The notes below the pieces were generated by a model, which had not been told where the DNA came from, searched no databases, and was given only the letters and a program-made list of their open reading frames with translations. Of a DNA stretch of 64,000 nucleotides, positions 21,659 to 32,359 are shown in pieces. Made by a program: the position numbers and the translations under genes. The DNA comes from Stomoxys calcitrans (Eukaryota > Arthropoda > Insecta > Diptera > Muscidae), in the NCBI RefSeq assembly GCF_963082655.1, contig NC_081553.1, positions 36,901,509 to 36,965,508 on the forward strand, given 5' to 3'. Within the stretch, counting starts at the first letter, position 1. Each line of letters starts with the position of its first letter.

Positions 21659-22822
21659 TATACCCTCCACCATAAGATGGGGGTATAATAATTTCGTCAT
21701 TCTGTTTGTAACTACTCGAAATATTCGTCTGAGACCCCATAAAGTATATGTATTCTTGATCGTCCCGACATTTTATGTCGATCTAGCCATGTCCGTCCGT
21801 CTGTCCTTCCGTCTGTCTGTGGAAAGCACGCTAACTTCCGAAGGAGTAAAGCTAGCCGCTTGAAATTTTGCACAAATACTTCTTATTAGTGTAGGTCGGT
21901 TGGTATTGTAAATGGGCCATATCGGTCCATGTTTTGATATAGCTGCCATATAAACCGATCTTGGGTCTTGACTTCTTGAGCCTCTAGAGTGCGCAGTTCT
22001 TATCCGATTGGAATGAAATTTGGCACGACGTGTTTTGTTATGATATCCAACAACTGTGCCAAGTATGGTTCAAATCGGTCCATAACATGATATAGCTGCC
22101 ATATAAACCGATCTTGAGTCTTGACTTCTTGAGCCTCTAGAGGTCGCAATTCTTATCCGATTGGAATGAAATTTCGCACGACGTGTTTTGTTATGATGTC
22201 CAACAAGTGTGCCAAGTATAGTTCAAATCGGTTCATAACCTGACATAGCTGTCATATAAACCGATCTTGAGTCTTGACTTCTTGAGCATCTAGAGATCGC
22301 AATTCTTAACCGATTGGAATTAAATTTCGCACGACTTGTTTTGTTATGATGTCCAACAAGTGTGTCAAGTATAGTTCAAATCGGTTCATAACCTGATATA
22401 GCTGTCATATAAACCGATCTTGGGTCTTGACTTCTTGAGTCTCTAGAGGTCGTAATTATTATCCGATTTGCCTGAAATTTTGTACGACGGATCCTCTCTT
22501 GACCATCAACATACGTGTTTATTATGGTCTGAATCGGTCTATAGCCCGATATAGCTCCCATATTAATCGATCTCTTCTTGAGCCCCCAAAGGACGCAATT
22601 CTTATACGAATTGGCTGAAATTTTACACAGGTCTCCAACGTATAATTTAATTGTGGTCCGAACCGGACTATATCTTGATATCGCTCTAATAGCAGAGCAA
22701 ATCTTTTCTTATATCCTTTTTTGCCTAAGAAGAGTTGCCGGGAAAAGAACTCGACAAATGCGATCCATGGTGGAGGGTATATAAGATTCGACCCGGCCGA
22801 ACTTAGCACGCTTTTACTTGTT
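21659..22822 (+). mobile_element. DINE-1-like element, both ends intact
   Basis: The 5' end TATACCCTCCACCATAAGAT leads into TTCGTCATTCTGTTTGTAAC, GACCCCATAAAGTATATG, ATGTCGATCTAGCCATGTCC and the GTCCGTCTGTCCTTCCGTCT microsatellite. About four core units follow. The 3' end has GGTGGAGGGTATATAAG, hairpin TTCGACCCGGCCGAA and CTTTTACTTGTT. It lies 8 bp downstream of the SINE duplication. Open frames on both strands are readings of the repeat. It is a good model for the consensus. Confidence 0.88.
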
Positions 22823-23049
22823 TTCTCTGCCGCAATACAAGCGGGAGAGCAGGCATCAACACAATTTCTCGTACTACTTTGCTGTTATCACCAAAGCTTT
22901 GTATTTGACTGGGTTAACGCCTACAGTTCTTCGAGTGCCTGAAAAAAAGAATCAAGTATTTTATCTCTTATTTGAGATAAGGCGGGACATTACCTTACAA
23001 AAGTTTCCTTGTAGGTTTCTTTGAGTCTAAGACAAATTTTAGAGTGGGT

Positions 23050-23290
23050 AGTTTAAACTTGCAAAACCAACGAGAACGAAAGGTTCGCTCCAGAATTTGT
23101 ACGTTCATCGGCTCTTTGGTTATCCTTGATATTCCTGAGCTCCGGTATCCAGCATTGAGTCAAAATATGATACTCCTGTTGAGTCAATATTAACTCTCCC
23201 CAAAGGCTCCGGACTTGAGATCTTGCACAAGCAACATGTAATGCTTTCAACATTGCCTGACTATGAGTCTAAACCCAATCAAAGATGAAG
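23050..23290 (-). pseudogene. RNase H remnant of a third LINE family
   Basis: The minus strand reads THSQAMLKALHVACARSQV, then CWIPELRNIKDNQRADER. This resembles the end of a LINE RNase H domain (S-D-S-Q-A-A, W-x-P-x-H, N-x-x-A-D-E), but the active-site His position is Leu and the first Asp is His. The wording differs from families A and B. No other part of the element is seen. The assignment rests on a short motif match. Confidence 0.45.
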
Positions 23291-23506
23291 CGTCAAGTCG
23301 TTTTACATTCATTTTATATGGGAAAGCAAAAAACCAGTGCCTTGACGCTGAAATATAATCTATTCTATTTTGGTAGCTTCGTTCTCAATCTTCTCAATCC
23401 TCTCAGCACATTTTTCTCTGAAAATATTGCCACATTTTCATGAAAATTCGCCGGGTGCCAAACAATTTTCAATGAGATTTACTAAAAGTAAAAAATTTGA
23501 AGTATA

Positions 23507-24472
23507 ACAAGTAAAAACATGTCAAGTTCGGCCGGGCCAAATCTTTTATACCCTCCACCATGGATCGCATTTGTCGAGTTCTTTTCCCGGTATCTCTTTT
23601 TAGGCAAACAAAGTATAAATGAAAAGAATTGATATGCTATTAGAGCTATATCACGTTTTGGTCCAAATTGGACTATAATTGCTTTCAATTCAATTATAGT
23701 CCCAATTGGAATTGGAGATCATAGTAGAAATAATTGATTAAAATTTCAGCTAATTCGAATAATAATTGCTTCTTGTAGGGGCTCAAGAAGCAAAATCGTG
23801 ATATCGGTTTATATGGTAGCTGCATCAAGCTATAGATCGATTCAGACCATATTGGACACGTATGTTGAAGGTCATGGGAGAAGTCGTTGTACAAAGTTTC
23901 TGCCAAATCTCTTGAGAATTGCGCCCTCTAGAAGCTCAAGAAGTCAAGACCCAAGATCGGTTTATATGGCAGCTATACCAGGTTATGAACCGATTCGATC
24001 CATACTTAGCATAGTATTTGGAAGTGATACCAAAACACCACGTGCAAAATTGCAACCTATTCGGATAAGAATTGCGCCCTCTAAAAGCTGAAGAAGTCAA
24101 GACCCATGAATCGGTTTATATGGCAGCTATATCAGGTTATATACCGATTTGCGTACATACTAAGCACAGTTATTGGAAGACATAACAAAACACCTCATGC
24201 AAAGTTTCAGCCAAATCGGATGAGAGTTGAGCCCTTTAGCGGCTCAAGAAGTCAAGATCCCAGATCGGTTTATATGGCAGCCATATCAGGTTATGAATCA
24301 AGTTGAACCATACTTACCAAAGTTGTTGAAAATTATAACAGAATACCTCGTGCAAAATTACAGCCAAATCGGATAAGAATTGCGCCCTCTAAAAGCTGAA
24401 GAAGTCAAGACCCATGATCGGTTTATAAGGCAGCTATATCAGGTTATGCACCAATCTTGACGGCACTTAGGT
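23507..24472 (-). mobile_element. DINE-1-like element, 5' end missing
   Basis: It starts ACAAGTAAAAACATGTC with a hairpin variant (TTCGGCCGGGCCAAA) and TATACCCTCCACCATGG. About five core units run to 24472, where the text changes to GTGAGGACACTATACC. The microsatellite and TATACCC 5' end are absent. Near 23680 a short inverted pair (CAATTATAGTCC / GGACTATAATTG) marks a local rearrangement. Confidence 0.75.
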
Positions 24473-24592
24473 GAGGACACTATACCAGACATGAACCAAC
24501 TTGGGGGAGTGGTATTGAAAACAACAACAAATTTTGTAAGTAGCACGGAATTCCTAACTTAAAATTATCTTTTGAGGTTACTTTACAGTTTT

Positions 24593-24690
24593 TAGAGGGC
24601 ACAACAAGCCGATTATTGGGTTAGGTGTATGTTCACAGTGGCATGGAGCGGATTAATATCTGCACGCTCTTTTTAACCTAACCAAATTTC
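24593..24690 (-). repeat. Short dispersed repeat (GGTTAGGTTGAAAAG family), copy 3
   Basis: Minus-sense GGTTAGGTTAAAAAGAGCG, GCAGATATTAATCCGCTCC, ATACACCTAACCCAATAATC and GGCTTGTTGTGCCCTCTAAA align with 2579-2690. Confidence 0.6.
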
Positions 24691-24794
24691 GTTCTTTTGC
24701 GAACCATGCAGGCGTGCAAGCCAGTGCTCCCATATTGTACGCAACTTTACCTTTACAGTGATCCTAACTTCTTAGTCTCCAGTTAATTAATATA

Positions 24795-25029
24795 GGGTTG
24801 CCCAAAAAGTAATTGCGGATTTTTTAAATGAAAGTAAATGCATTTTTAATAAAACTTAGAATGAACTTTAATCAAATATACTTTTTGTACACTTTTTTTC
24901 TAAAGCAAGCTAAAAGTTACAGCTGATAACTGACAGAAGAAAGAATGCAATTACAGAGTCACAAGCTGTGAAAAAATTTGTCAACGCCGACTATATGAAA
25001 AAACCGCAGTTACTTTTTGGGCAACCCAA
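24795..25029 (+). mobile_element. Mariner-type MITE (MADE1-like ends), copy 5
   Basis: Left end GGGTTGCCC follows TATA; right end GGGCAACCCAA is followed by TA at 25030-25031. The interior matches the consensus with a few substitutions (AACCGCAGTTAC at the right end). Confidence 0.9.
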
Positions 25030-25315
25030 TAGTTTCATCATTAACTGCTACTCGTAATATCACTCCTCGCTCAAAAGCTATAGGAGGGTTTTTGAGGGAG
25101 GATCTATCCTTAAGAAGCCCTAATTTGATTAGGAGAAAGTTTCTACTATAGAATGGGATAAGTAATAAAAACTATTATTCTGGCTTGCCTAGGAAGCTCA
25201 TCTTCTTGGGGAAGCATTAGTTCAGCACCATCCAAAGTGTAACCGTCTTAACTTGGCAGTAGAATCCCTTTTTGTGGGTATTCTATGTTCAACCTGCTCA
25301 TGTTTTACGTTTTTA

Positions 25316-26046
25316 TTATAGCCTCCACCATAGGATGGGGGTATACTAATTTCGTCGTTCCGTTAGTAACACCTTGAAATATCAGTCTAAGACCCCATAA
25401 AGTTAATATATTCTTAATCGTAATAACATGTTCAGTCGATCTAGCCATGTCCTTCGAAAGCACGCTAACTTTCGAAAGAGTAAATCTAGGCGCTTGAAAT
25501 TTTGTACAAATACTTCCTTTTAATGTAGGTCGATTGGGATTGTAAATGCCAAATCGGTAAACCGATCTCCCGATCAGACTTCTTGAGCCTCTAGAAGGCG
25601 CTCAAGAAGTCTGTGTCAAATATGTTCTAAATCAGTCCCTATCCTGATATAGCTGCCATATAAACCGATCCACCGATTAGACTTCTTGAGCCTCTAGAGG
25701 GCGCGATTGTTACCTAATTTGGCAGAAATTTTGCATATGTCGTTTTGGAATGACTTCCAAAAAGTGTGCCAAGTATGGTCTAAAACGGTTCATAACCTGA
25801 CATAGCTGCCATATAAACCAATCTTCCAATTTGACTTCCTGAGCCACTTGAAGGCGCTGTTATTACACGATTTGCCTGAAATTTTGGAGGTGATATTTTT
25901 ATGTGACTTGTTCGGCTTTAAACGTACGATCCATATCGATCAATAACTTGATATAGCTCATTTATATTTGAAAACTTGACAAATGCGATCCATGGGGGAG
26001 GGTATATAAGATTCGACCCGGCCGAACTCAGCACGCTTCTACTTAT
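25316..26046 (+). mobile_element. DINE-1-like element, both ends, short core
   Basis: It starts TTATAGCCTCCACCATAGG (TATACCC degraded to TATAGCC) with TTCGTCGTTCCGTTAGTAAC and GTCGATCTAGCCATGTCC. The GTCCGTC microsatellite is lost: the text goes straight to TTCGAAAGCACGC. About three core units follow. The end is GGGGGAGGGTATATAAG, hairpin TTCGACCCGGCCGAA and GCTTCTACTTATT. Confidence 0.82.
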
Positions 26047-26137
26047 TTAATTTCCAAACTGTATAACTTTTCACTGAATAATCGGATGTGAACACTTGTT
26101 TTCCTCCTTACTTTTTAGTTTTATTCCCTTAAAACTA

Positions 26138-27838
26138 TTGGGTTGCCCAAAAAGTAATTGCGGACTTTTTAAAAGAAAGTAAATGCATTTTTAATAAAAC
26201 TTAGAATGAACTTTAATCAAATATACTTTTTTTACACTTTTTTTCTAAAGCAAGCTAAAAACAAGTAAAAGCGTGCTAAGTTCGGCCGGGCCGAATCTTA
26301 TATACCCTCCACCGTGGATCGCATTTGCCGAGTTCTTTTTCCGGCATCTCTTCTTAGGCAAAAAAGGATATAAGAAAAGATATTAAGATATGGTACGGTT
26401 TGGACCACAATTAAATTATATTTATGTTGGAGACCTGTGTAAAATGTCAGCCAATTCGAATAAGAATTGCGCTCTTTGTGGGCTCAAGAAGTAAAATAGA
26501 GAGATCGATTTATATGGGAGCTGTATCGGGCTATAGACCGATTCAGACCATAATAAACACGTATGTTAATGGTCATGAGAGAATCCGTCGTACAAAATTT
26601 CATTCTAATCGGATAAGAATTGCGCACTCTAGAGGCTCAAGAAGTCAAGACCCAAGATGGGTTTATATGGCAGCTATATCAGGTTATGAACCGATTTGAA
26701 CCATACTTGGCACAGTTGTTGGATATAATAACGAAACACGTCGTGCAAAATTTCATTCCAATCGGATAAGAATTGCGCACTCTAGAGGCTCAAGAAATCA
26801 AGACCCAAGATCGGTTTATATGGCAGTTATATCAGGTAATGGACCGATTTGAACCATACTTGGCACAATTGTTGGATATAATAACGAAACACGTCGTGCA
26901 AAATTTCATTCCAATCGGATAAGAATTGTGCACTCTAGAGGCTCAAGAAGTCAAGACCCAAGATGGGTTTATATGGCAGCTATATCAGGTTATGAACTGA
27001 TTTGAACCATACTTGGCACAGTTGTTGGATATAATAACGAAACACGTCGTGCAAAATTTCATTTCAATCGGATAAGAATTGCGCACTCTAGAGGCTCAAG
27101 AAGTCAAGACCCAAAATCGGTTTATATGGCAGCTATATAAGGTTATAAACCGATTTGAATTATACTTGGCACAATTGTTGGATATCATAAGAAAACACGT
27201 CGTGCAAAATTTCATCCCAATCGGATAAGAATTGCGTACTCTAGAGGCTCAAGAAGTCAAGACCCAAGATGGGTTTATATGGCAGCTATATCAGGTTATG
27301 AACTGATTTGAACCATACTTGGCACAGTTGTTGGATATAATAACGAAACACGTCGTGCAAAATTTCATTCCAATCGGATAAGAATTGCGCACTCTAGAGG
27401 CTCAAGAAGTCAAGACCCAAGATCGGTTTATATGGCAGCTATATCAAAACATTTACCGATATGGCCCATTTACAATACCAACCGACCTACACTAATAAGA
27501 AGTATTTGTGCAAAATTTCAAGCGGCTAGCTTTACTCCTTCGGAAGTTAGCGTGCTTTCGACAGACGGACGGACGGACAGACGGACGGACATGGCTAGAT
27601 CGACATAAAATTTCAAGAGGATCAAGAATATATATACTTTATGGGGTCTAAGACGAATATTTCGAGTAGTTACAATCAGAATGATGAAATTAGTATACCC
27701 CCCATTTTATGGTGGAGGGTATAATAACAGCTGATAACTGACAGAAGAAAGAATGCAATTACAGAGTCACAAGCCGTTGAAAAAATTTGTCAACGCCGAC
27801 TATATGAAAAATCCGCAATTACTTTTTGGGCAACCCAA
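26138..27838 (+). mobile_element. Mariner-type MITE copy 6, split by a DINE-1-like element
   Basis: The left half 26138-26260 runs from TTGGGTTGCCC (after TA) to GCAAGCTAAAA. The right half, about 27726-27838, runs from ACAGCTGATAACTGACAG to GGGCAACCCAA followed by TA. The two halves join into one normal unit apart from the bases GT at the junction. The 1.46 kb between them is the DINE-1-like element at 26261-27725. Confidence 0.92.
26261..27725 (-). mobile_element. DINE-1-like element nested in the MITE
   Basis: Its 3' end ACAAGTAAAAGCGTGC with hairpin TTCGGCCGGGCCGAA touches the left half of the MITE. Its 5' end GGTGGAGGGTATAAT touches the right half. Six core units have GGCTCAAG at 26634, 26787, 26940, 27093, 27245 and 27399 (152-154 bp apart). 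Units carrying AAGATGGGTTTATATGG (26654, 26960, 27266) alternate with AAGATCGG/AAAATCGG units, a two-unit pattern with a 306-bp period. The microsatellite GACGGACGGACGGACAGACG and GGCTAGATCGACATAAAAT are present near 27565. Confidence 0.92.
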
Positions 27839-27840
27839 TA

Positions 27841-28997
27841 CAAGTAACCTTTTCCTACAAATGCAGCGCTACTGATCGATTGCACAGTGGTATCCATACA
27901 ACCTCTCACGTACCAACACTCTGCTAATTCCATGCATAACTTCGTTATTTACCTAAGTTGCTGACTCCTTTCGCTGCTTTCTATTTACCAAACTCTTAGA
28001 GATAGAATAGAAAAATGAGGGAAAAAAGATTGATTATGGTCCGAGCTAAGCAAATAAACTCCAACTCTTTGTTTTATAAAAAAAAACAAATCAACAAAGT
28101 CCTTCAAACATAAGGGAAACCCCTTTCCCTACATGTACGCATACTAGCAGAGAGCCACATTCATACATTTAATTGTCCAGTAACAACCCTTTCATTTCAT
28201 TTAGAAGCATTTAAAAAAGGATTGCCTTGGTAGGATATCGTTTTGAAAAAAAAAAAAAACAGGAAAACACACACACGTGATAAACGTATAACGCGTTTGT
28301 GTTTATTTTATTGAGTTATTGTAGCGTTTATCCTTTGAACGGTCAGTTCCTTGTCTTTGTATTTGTTGTTTTTTTTACAATTCTATTGTTTTATAGTGGC
28401 CCCATTATTTGGGAATAGAGGGCGTTGCTGTATAAAAACTCGAGTTTGGACCTCTTGTGCATCGAAAGATTTAAGCGGCTAATTTGAAATCAATTCTAGG
28501 AATTGTCTTACTTCACGAATGCTGAATGACGAAAGTGAAAGAGTAGCTGAAAGGATTCTCATGTGTTTCGAATTGAGTTGTTTGATTTGCTATGAAATTG
28601 GTTTTCTTGATTGTCTTTTAATTATAGATTAACGCCTTTGAATGAATAATTAATGAATAGATGGCGCTTTACAGACTTTTGAAAAAAAAAAAAAAAAAAT
28701 ATTTTAAAATATATCAAATGGGAGTGGGGTTTTGTAAGAGTTAATGGTCCTTTGATTTATATGTGATAGTATATTATGAATATAGTATTGTAGATGAATA
28801 ATTGTCTTAGGATGCAAATTAGCGCTGTTAGATGAAATAAATTCTTTAATATGTTGATCTAGTTTATATTGTTTGTTTAAAGACATACTTATCCATATGG
28901 CAGTAAAGCAAATGATATTCCTTGGAGGACGTAAAGAAGTAAAATGATGTAATGGATGGGGGACAAATAAATTCGACATTTTGTTTTTTACTAAATA
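27841..28997. other. Unassigned AT-rich DNA
   Basis: No supported gene. It contains A-runs at about 28246-28259 and 28682-28699 and scattered CACACAC. The frame at 28704-29048 runs into the MITE at 28998 and has no domain. Confidence 0.45.
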
Positions 28998-29234
28998 TTG
29001 GGTTGCCCAAAAAGTAATTGCGGATTTTTTAAAAGAAAGTAAATGCATTTTTAATAAAACTTAGAATGAACTTTAATCAAATATACTTTTTTTACACTTT
29101 TTTTTTTTAGCAAGCTAAAAGTAGCAGCTGATAACTGACAGAAGAAAGAATGCAATTACACAGTCACAAACTGTGAAAAAATTTGTCAACGCCGACTATA
29201 TGAAAAATCCGCAATTACTTTTTGGGCAACCCAA
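28998..29234 (+). mobile_element. Mariner-type MITE (MADE1-like ends), copy 7
   Basis: Left end after TA (28996-28997). The right end GGGCAACCCAA ends at 29234, but CA rather than TA follows, where the SINE begins. The right flank has therefore been altered, possibly by the SINE insertion. Confidence 0.9.
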
Positions 29235-29235
29235 C

Positions 29236-29516
29236 ACAAAATTTGTTGTGAACACTCCCAAAAGTAACAAGGGATAATTCTCTCATATCAATGAGTGCAG
29301 TACGATTAATGTTTAAGCTCAATGATGAATGAGCTCGAGTCCGAATGGCCACACCACTTGGTAGAGAAGTTTTAACATGGAAGTATACCTCACAAATGTA
29401 GCCAGCATTAGTAAGGGGATAACCATCGCTGAAATTTTTTCTGATGTTCACGCCGGGATTTGAATCTAAGCGCTCGGCTATATATACGGACATGCCAACC
29501 TCTGGGAAACTGTGGC
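29236..29516 (-). mobile_element. tRNA-derived SINE, diverged
   Basis: Minus-sense head: GCCACAGTTTCCCAGAGGTT, GGCATGTCCGTATATATAGC, then B-box-like GATTCAAATCCCGGCG. The body has CTTCTCTACCAAGTGGTGTG and the tail TTTGGGAGTGTTCACAAC. It shares the layout of 21334-21637 but has many substitutions. No clear duplication flanks it. Its head also begins the segmental duplication (29468-31911). Confidence 0.75.
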
Positions 29517-29621
29517 AAAACCAATTTTAAAAGTGGTTTTTAAATTTTTTAAAATTGAATTTGATTGAGGCATTTATTACTGTGCAATAATGTTTATAGA
29601 GTTATTTTATCATGACTAAAA

Positions 29622-29974
29622 TGGTGTCGGTATGCTAGAGCATACGTGCAAGACTACCAAACATGAGATCATAGGTTCAAATCACGCGGTGGGTAAGATT
29701 TATAAAAGTATAAAATAGTAGAGAGAGGGTGATAGAGAAAAAACCCGAGAGCAAATTAGTAAACGAATGATACAAAGCAGCTCAAAAGCAAATCACATGT
29801 GGTGGCTGCTTAAATGGTTTTTTGGATATATTGTTGTTGTTATAAGTTTGTTGGCTTGCAAAGCGTGCCTTTCAACAACAAATTTGTACTTGTGGTCGCT
29901 GCGATTCAAAATAAATTGTTGCAGGAAAATTAACAAAATTCGTTGTCGCTTTTTCGACAAAGGTTGTTGTTTTT
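29622..29974 (+). repeat. Family X SINE-like repeat, copy 2
   Basis: It starts GTCGGTATGCTAGAGCATAC, continues GCAAGACTACCAAACATGAG and GGTTCAAATCACGCGG (B-box-like). It then runs through GTGATAGAGAAAAAACCC and GGATATATTGTTGTTG to GGAAAATTAACAAAATTCG. The tRNA-like head is suggested, not proven. The frame at 29767-30018 is a reading of the repeat. Confidence 0.6.
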
Positions 29975-30562
29975 ATACCCTCCACTATAGGATGGGGGTA
30001 TACAAATTTAATTTGTAATTTGTAATTTATTTATTTACACCCGCACAACAAGAATATAAAATTCTTATAATTAAAGTGCGGGTAATATCTCCAACAATTG
30101 TACATAGTAAACACTTAAAACTAAGAATATATAGCTATAGAATACATCACAGATTTTGAATGAATAACTTACTAACAATTTCGTCATTCTGTTTGTAACA
30201 TCTCAAAATATGCGTCTAAGACCCCATAAAGTACATATATAATCTTGATCGTCATGTAATTTTAAGTCGATCTGGCCATGTCCGTCCGTCTGTCTGTTGA
30301 AAGCACCCTAACTTTCGAAGGAGTAAAGATAGGCACTTGAAATTTTGCATAAATACTTCATATTAGTGTAGGTCGGTTGGAATTGTAAATGGGCAATATC
30401 GGTTCATGTTTTGATGTAGCTGCCGTATAAACCGATCTGGGGTCTTGACTTCTTTAGGGGCGCAATTCTTATCCGATTTGGCTGTAATTTTGCATGAGGT
30501 TTTTTGGTTTCACTTCCAACAACTGTGCTAAGAATGATTCAAATCGGTCCATAACCTTGACC
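29975..30562 (+). mobile_element. DINE-1-like 5' part with a 185-bp insert (unit 1)
   Basis: It starts TATACCCTCCACTATAGGAT and reads GGGTATACAAATTTAATTTG. There it is interrupted by about 185 bp (ACACCCGCACAACAAGAATA...AAGTGCGGGTAATATC) before resuming at TTTCGTCATTCTGTTTGTAA. The insert contains an inverted CCCGCAC/GTGCGGG pair. GATCTGGCCATGTCCGTCCG is present. It stops after one core unit at the duplication boundary. Confidence 0.8.
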
Positions 30563-30734
30563 TTTAGCCTCTTATTGAGCCCAAGCGCTCGGCGATATTG
30601 ACGGACATGCCAACCTCTGGGACACTGTGGCAAACAAAAATTTAAAAGTGGTTTTTAAATTTTTTAAAATTGAATTTGATTGAGGCATTTATTACTGTGC
30701 AATAATGTTTATAGAGTTATTTTATCATGAATAA

Positions 30735-31314
30735 AATGGTGTCGGTATGCTAGAGCATACGTGCAAGACTACCAAACATGAGATCATAGGTTCAAATCAC
30801 GCGGCGGACAAAATGGGGTTGCCCAAAAAGTAATTGCGGATTTTTTAAAAGAAAGTAAATGCATTTTTATGAAAACTTAGAATGAACTTTAATCAAATAT
30901 ACTTTTTTTACACTTTTTTTTCTAAAGCAAGCTAAAAGTAACAGCTGATGATAACTGACAGAAGAAAGAATGCAATTACAGAGTCACAAGCTGTGAAAAA
31001 ATTTGTCAACGCCGACTATATGAAAAATTCGCAATTACTTTTTGGGCAACCCAATAAAATAGTAGAGAGAGGGTGATAGAGAAAAAACCCGAGAGCAAAT
31101 TAGTAAACGAATGATACAAAGCAGCGCGAAAGCAAATCAGATGTGGTGGCTGCTTAAATGGTTTTTTTTTGGATATATTGTTGTTGTTATATGTTTGTTG
31201 GCTTGCAAAGAGTGTCTTTCAACAACAAATTTTTCGGTTGCTGCGATTCAAAATAAATTGTTGCAGGAAAATTAACAAAATTCGTTGTCGCTTTTTCGAC
31301 AAAAGTTGTTGTTT
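30735..31314 (+). repeat. Family X SINE-like repeat, copy 3, interrupted by a MITE
   Basis: Same text as 29622-29974. The head ends at CACGCGGCGGACAAAATG (30814), the MITE follows, and the repeat resumes at AAATAGTAGAGAGAGGG. Confidence 0.65.
30816..31054 (+). mobile_element. Mariner-type MITE copy 8, in unit 2 of the segmental duplication
   Basis: Ends GGGTTGCCC and GGGCAACCCAA followed by TA (31055-31056). The left flank is ATG rather than TA, and a short stretch found in unit 1 (TTATAAAAGTA) is missing. It is absent from unit 1, so it arrived after the duplication or was lost from unit 1. Confidence 0.9.
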
Positions 31315-32305
31315 TTATACCCTCCACTATAGAATGGGGGCATACAAATTTAATTTGTAATTTATTTATTTACACCCGCACAACAAGAATATAAAATTCT
31401 TATAATTAAAGTGCGGGTAATATCTCCAACAATTGTACATGGTAAACACTTAAAACTAAGAATCTATAGCTATACAATACATCACAGATTTTGAATGAAT
31501 AACTTACTAACAATTTCGTCATTCTGTTTGTAACATCTCAAAATATGCGTCTAAGACCTCATAAAGTATATATATACTTGATCGTCATGTTATTTAAGTC
31601 GATCTAGCCAAGTCCGTCCGTTTGTCCGTCCGTCCGTTTGTCTGCCGAAAACACGCTAACATTCGAAGGAGTAAAGATAGGCGCTTGAAATTTTGCATAA
31701 ATACTTCATATTAGTGTAGGTTGGTTGGAATTGTAAATGGACAATATCGGTTCATGTTTTGATATAGCTGCCACATAAACCGATCTGGGGTCTTGACTTC
31801 TTTATCTTTTAGAGGGCGCAATTCTTATCCGATTTAGCTGTAATTTTGCATGAGGTTTTTTGGTATCACTTCAAACAACTGTGCTAAGAATGATTCAAAT
31901 CGGTCCATAACCTGGTATAGGTGCCATATAAACCGATCTGGGATCTTGATTTCTTGAGCCTCTAGAGGGCGCAATTCTCATCTGATTTGGCAGAAATTTT
32001 GTAGAACGGCTTCTCCCATGACCTTTAATATACGTGGTAATATGGTCTGAATCGATCAATAGCTAGATACATCTCCCATATAAACCGATCTCACGATTTT
32101 GCTTCTTCAGTCCTTACAAGGCGCAATTCTTATCTGAATGGATTGAAATATTACGTAATGACTTCTACAATGTTCAGTATTCATTTAATTTATGGTCGGA
32201 ATCGAACTATAACTTGATGTAGCTCCAATAGAATAACAGCTCTTATTCATTATTGTTTGTTTGCCTAAAAAGAGATACCGCGCAAAGAACTCGATAAATA
32301 AATAT
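31315..32305 (+). mobile_element. DINE-1-like element (unit 2 continuation), 3' hairpin lost
   Basis: 5' end TATACCCTCCACTATAGAAT, the same 185-bp insert as unit 1, GTCGATCTAGCCAAGTCCG and an expanded GTCCGTTTGTCCGTCCGTCC microsatellite. About four core units follow, then GAGATACCGCGCAAAGAACT. It breaks into ATAAATAAATATAATAAAA before the terminal hairpin and ACTTGTT. Confidence 0.82.
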
Positions 32306-32359
32306 AATAAAATAAATAAATACTTGTTCAAAATTTTTTTATCTGTGCAGTGAGCCGTG

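Larger units (their letters stand above)
29468..31911 (+). repeat. Segmental tandem duplication, unit about 1.1 kb
   Basis: AAGCGCTCGGC at 29468 recurs at 30583, an offset of 1115 bp. Unit 1 (29468-30560) and unit 2 (30583-31911) share, in order: the SINE head edge, TTAAAAGTGGTTTTTAAATT, family X, a TATACCC DINE 5' end with the same internal insert, and core sequence to AAATCGGTCCATAACCT. Unit 2 is longer by about 241 bp, the size of the MITE at 30816-31054. Identity is high but not perfect. Confidence 0.92.

Noticed and set aside
2241..31056. LTR retrotransposon or retrovirus-like elements
   Set aside because: No long terminal repeats, primer-binding site, or gag/protease/integrase motifs were seen anywhere in the window.
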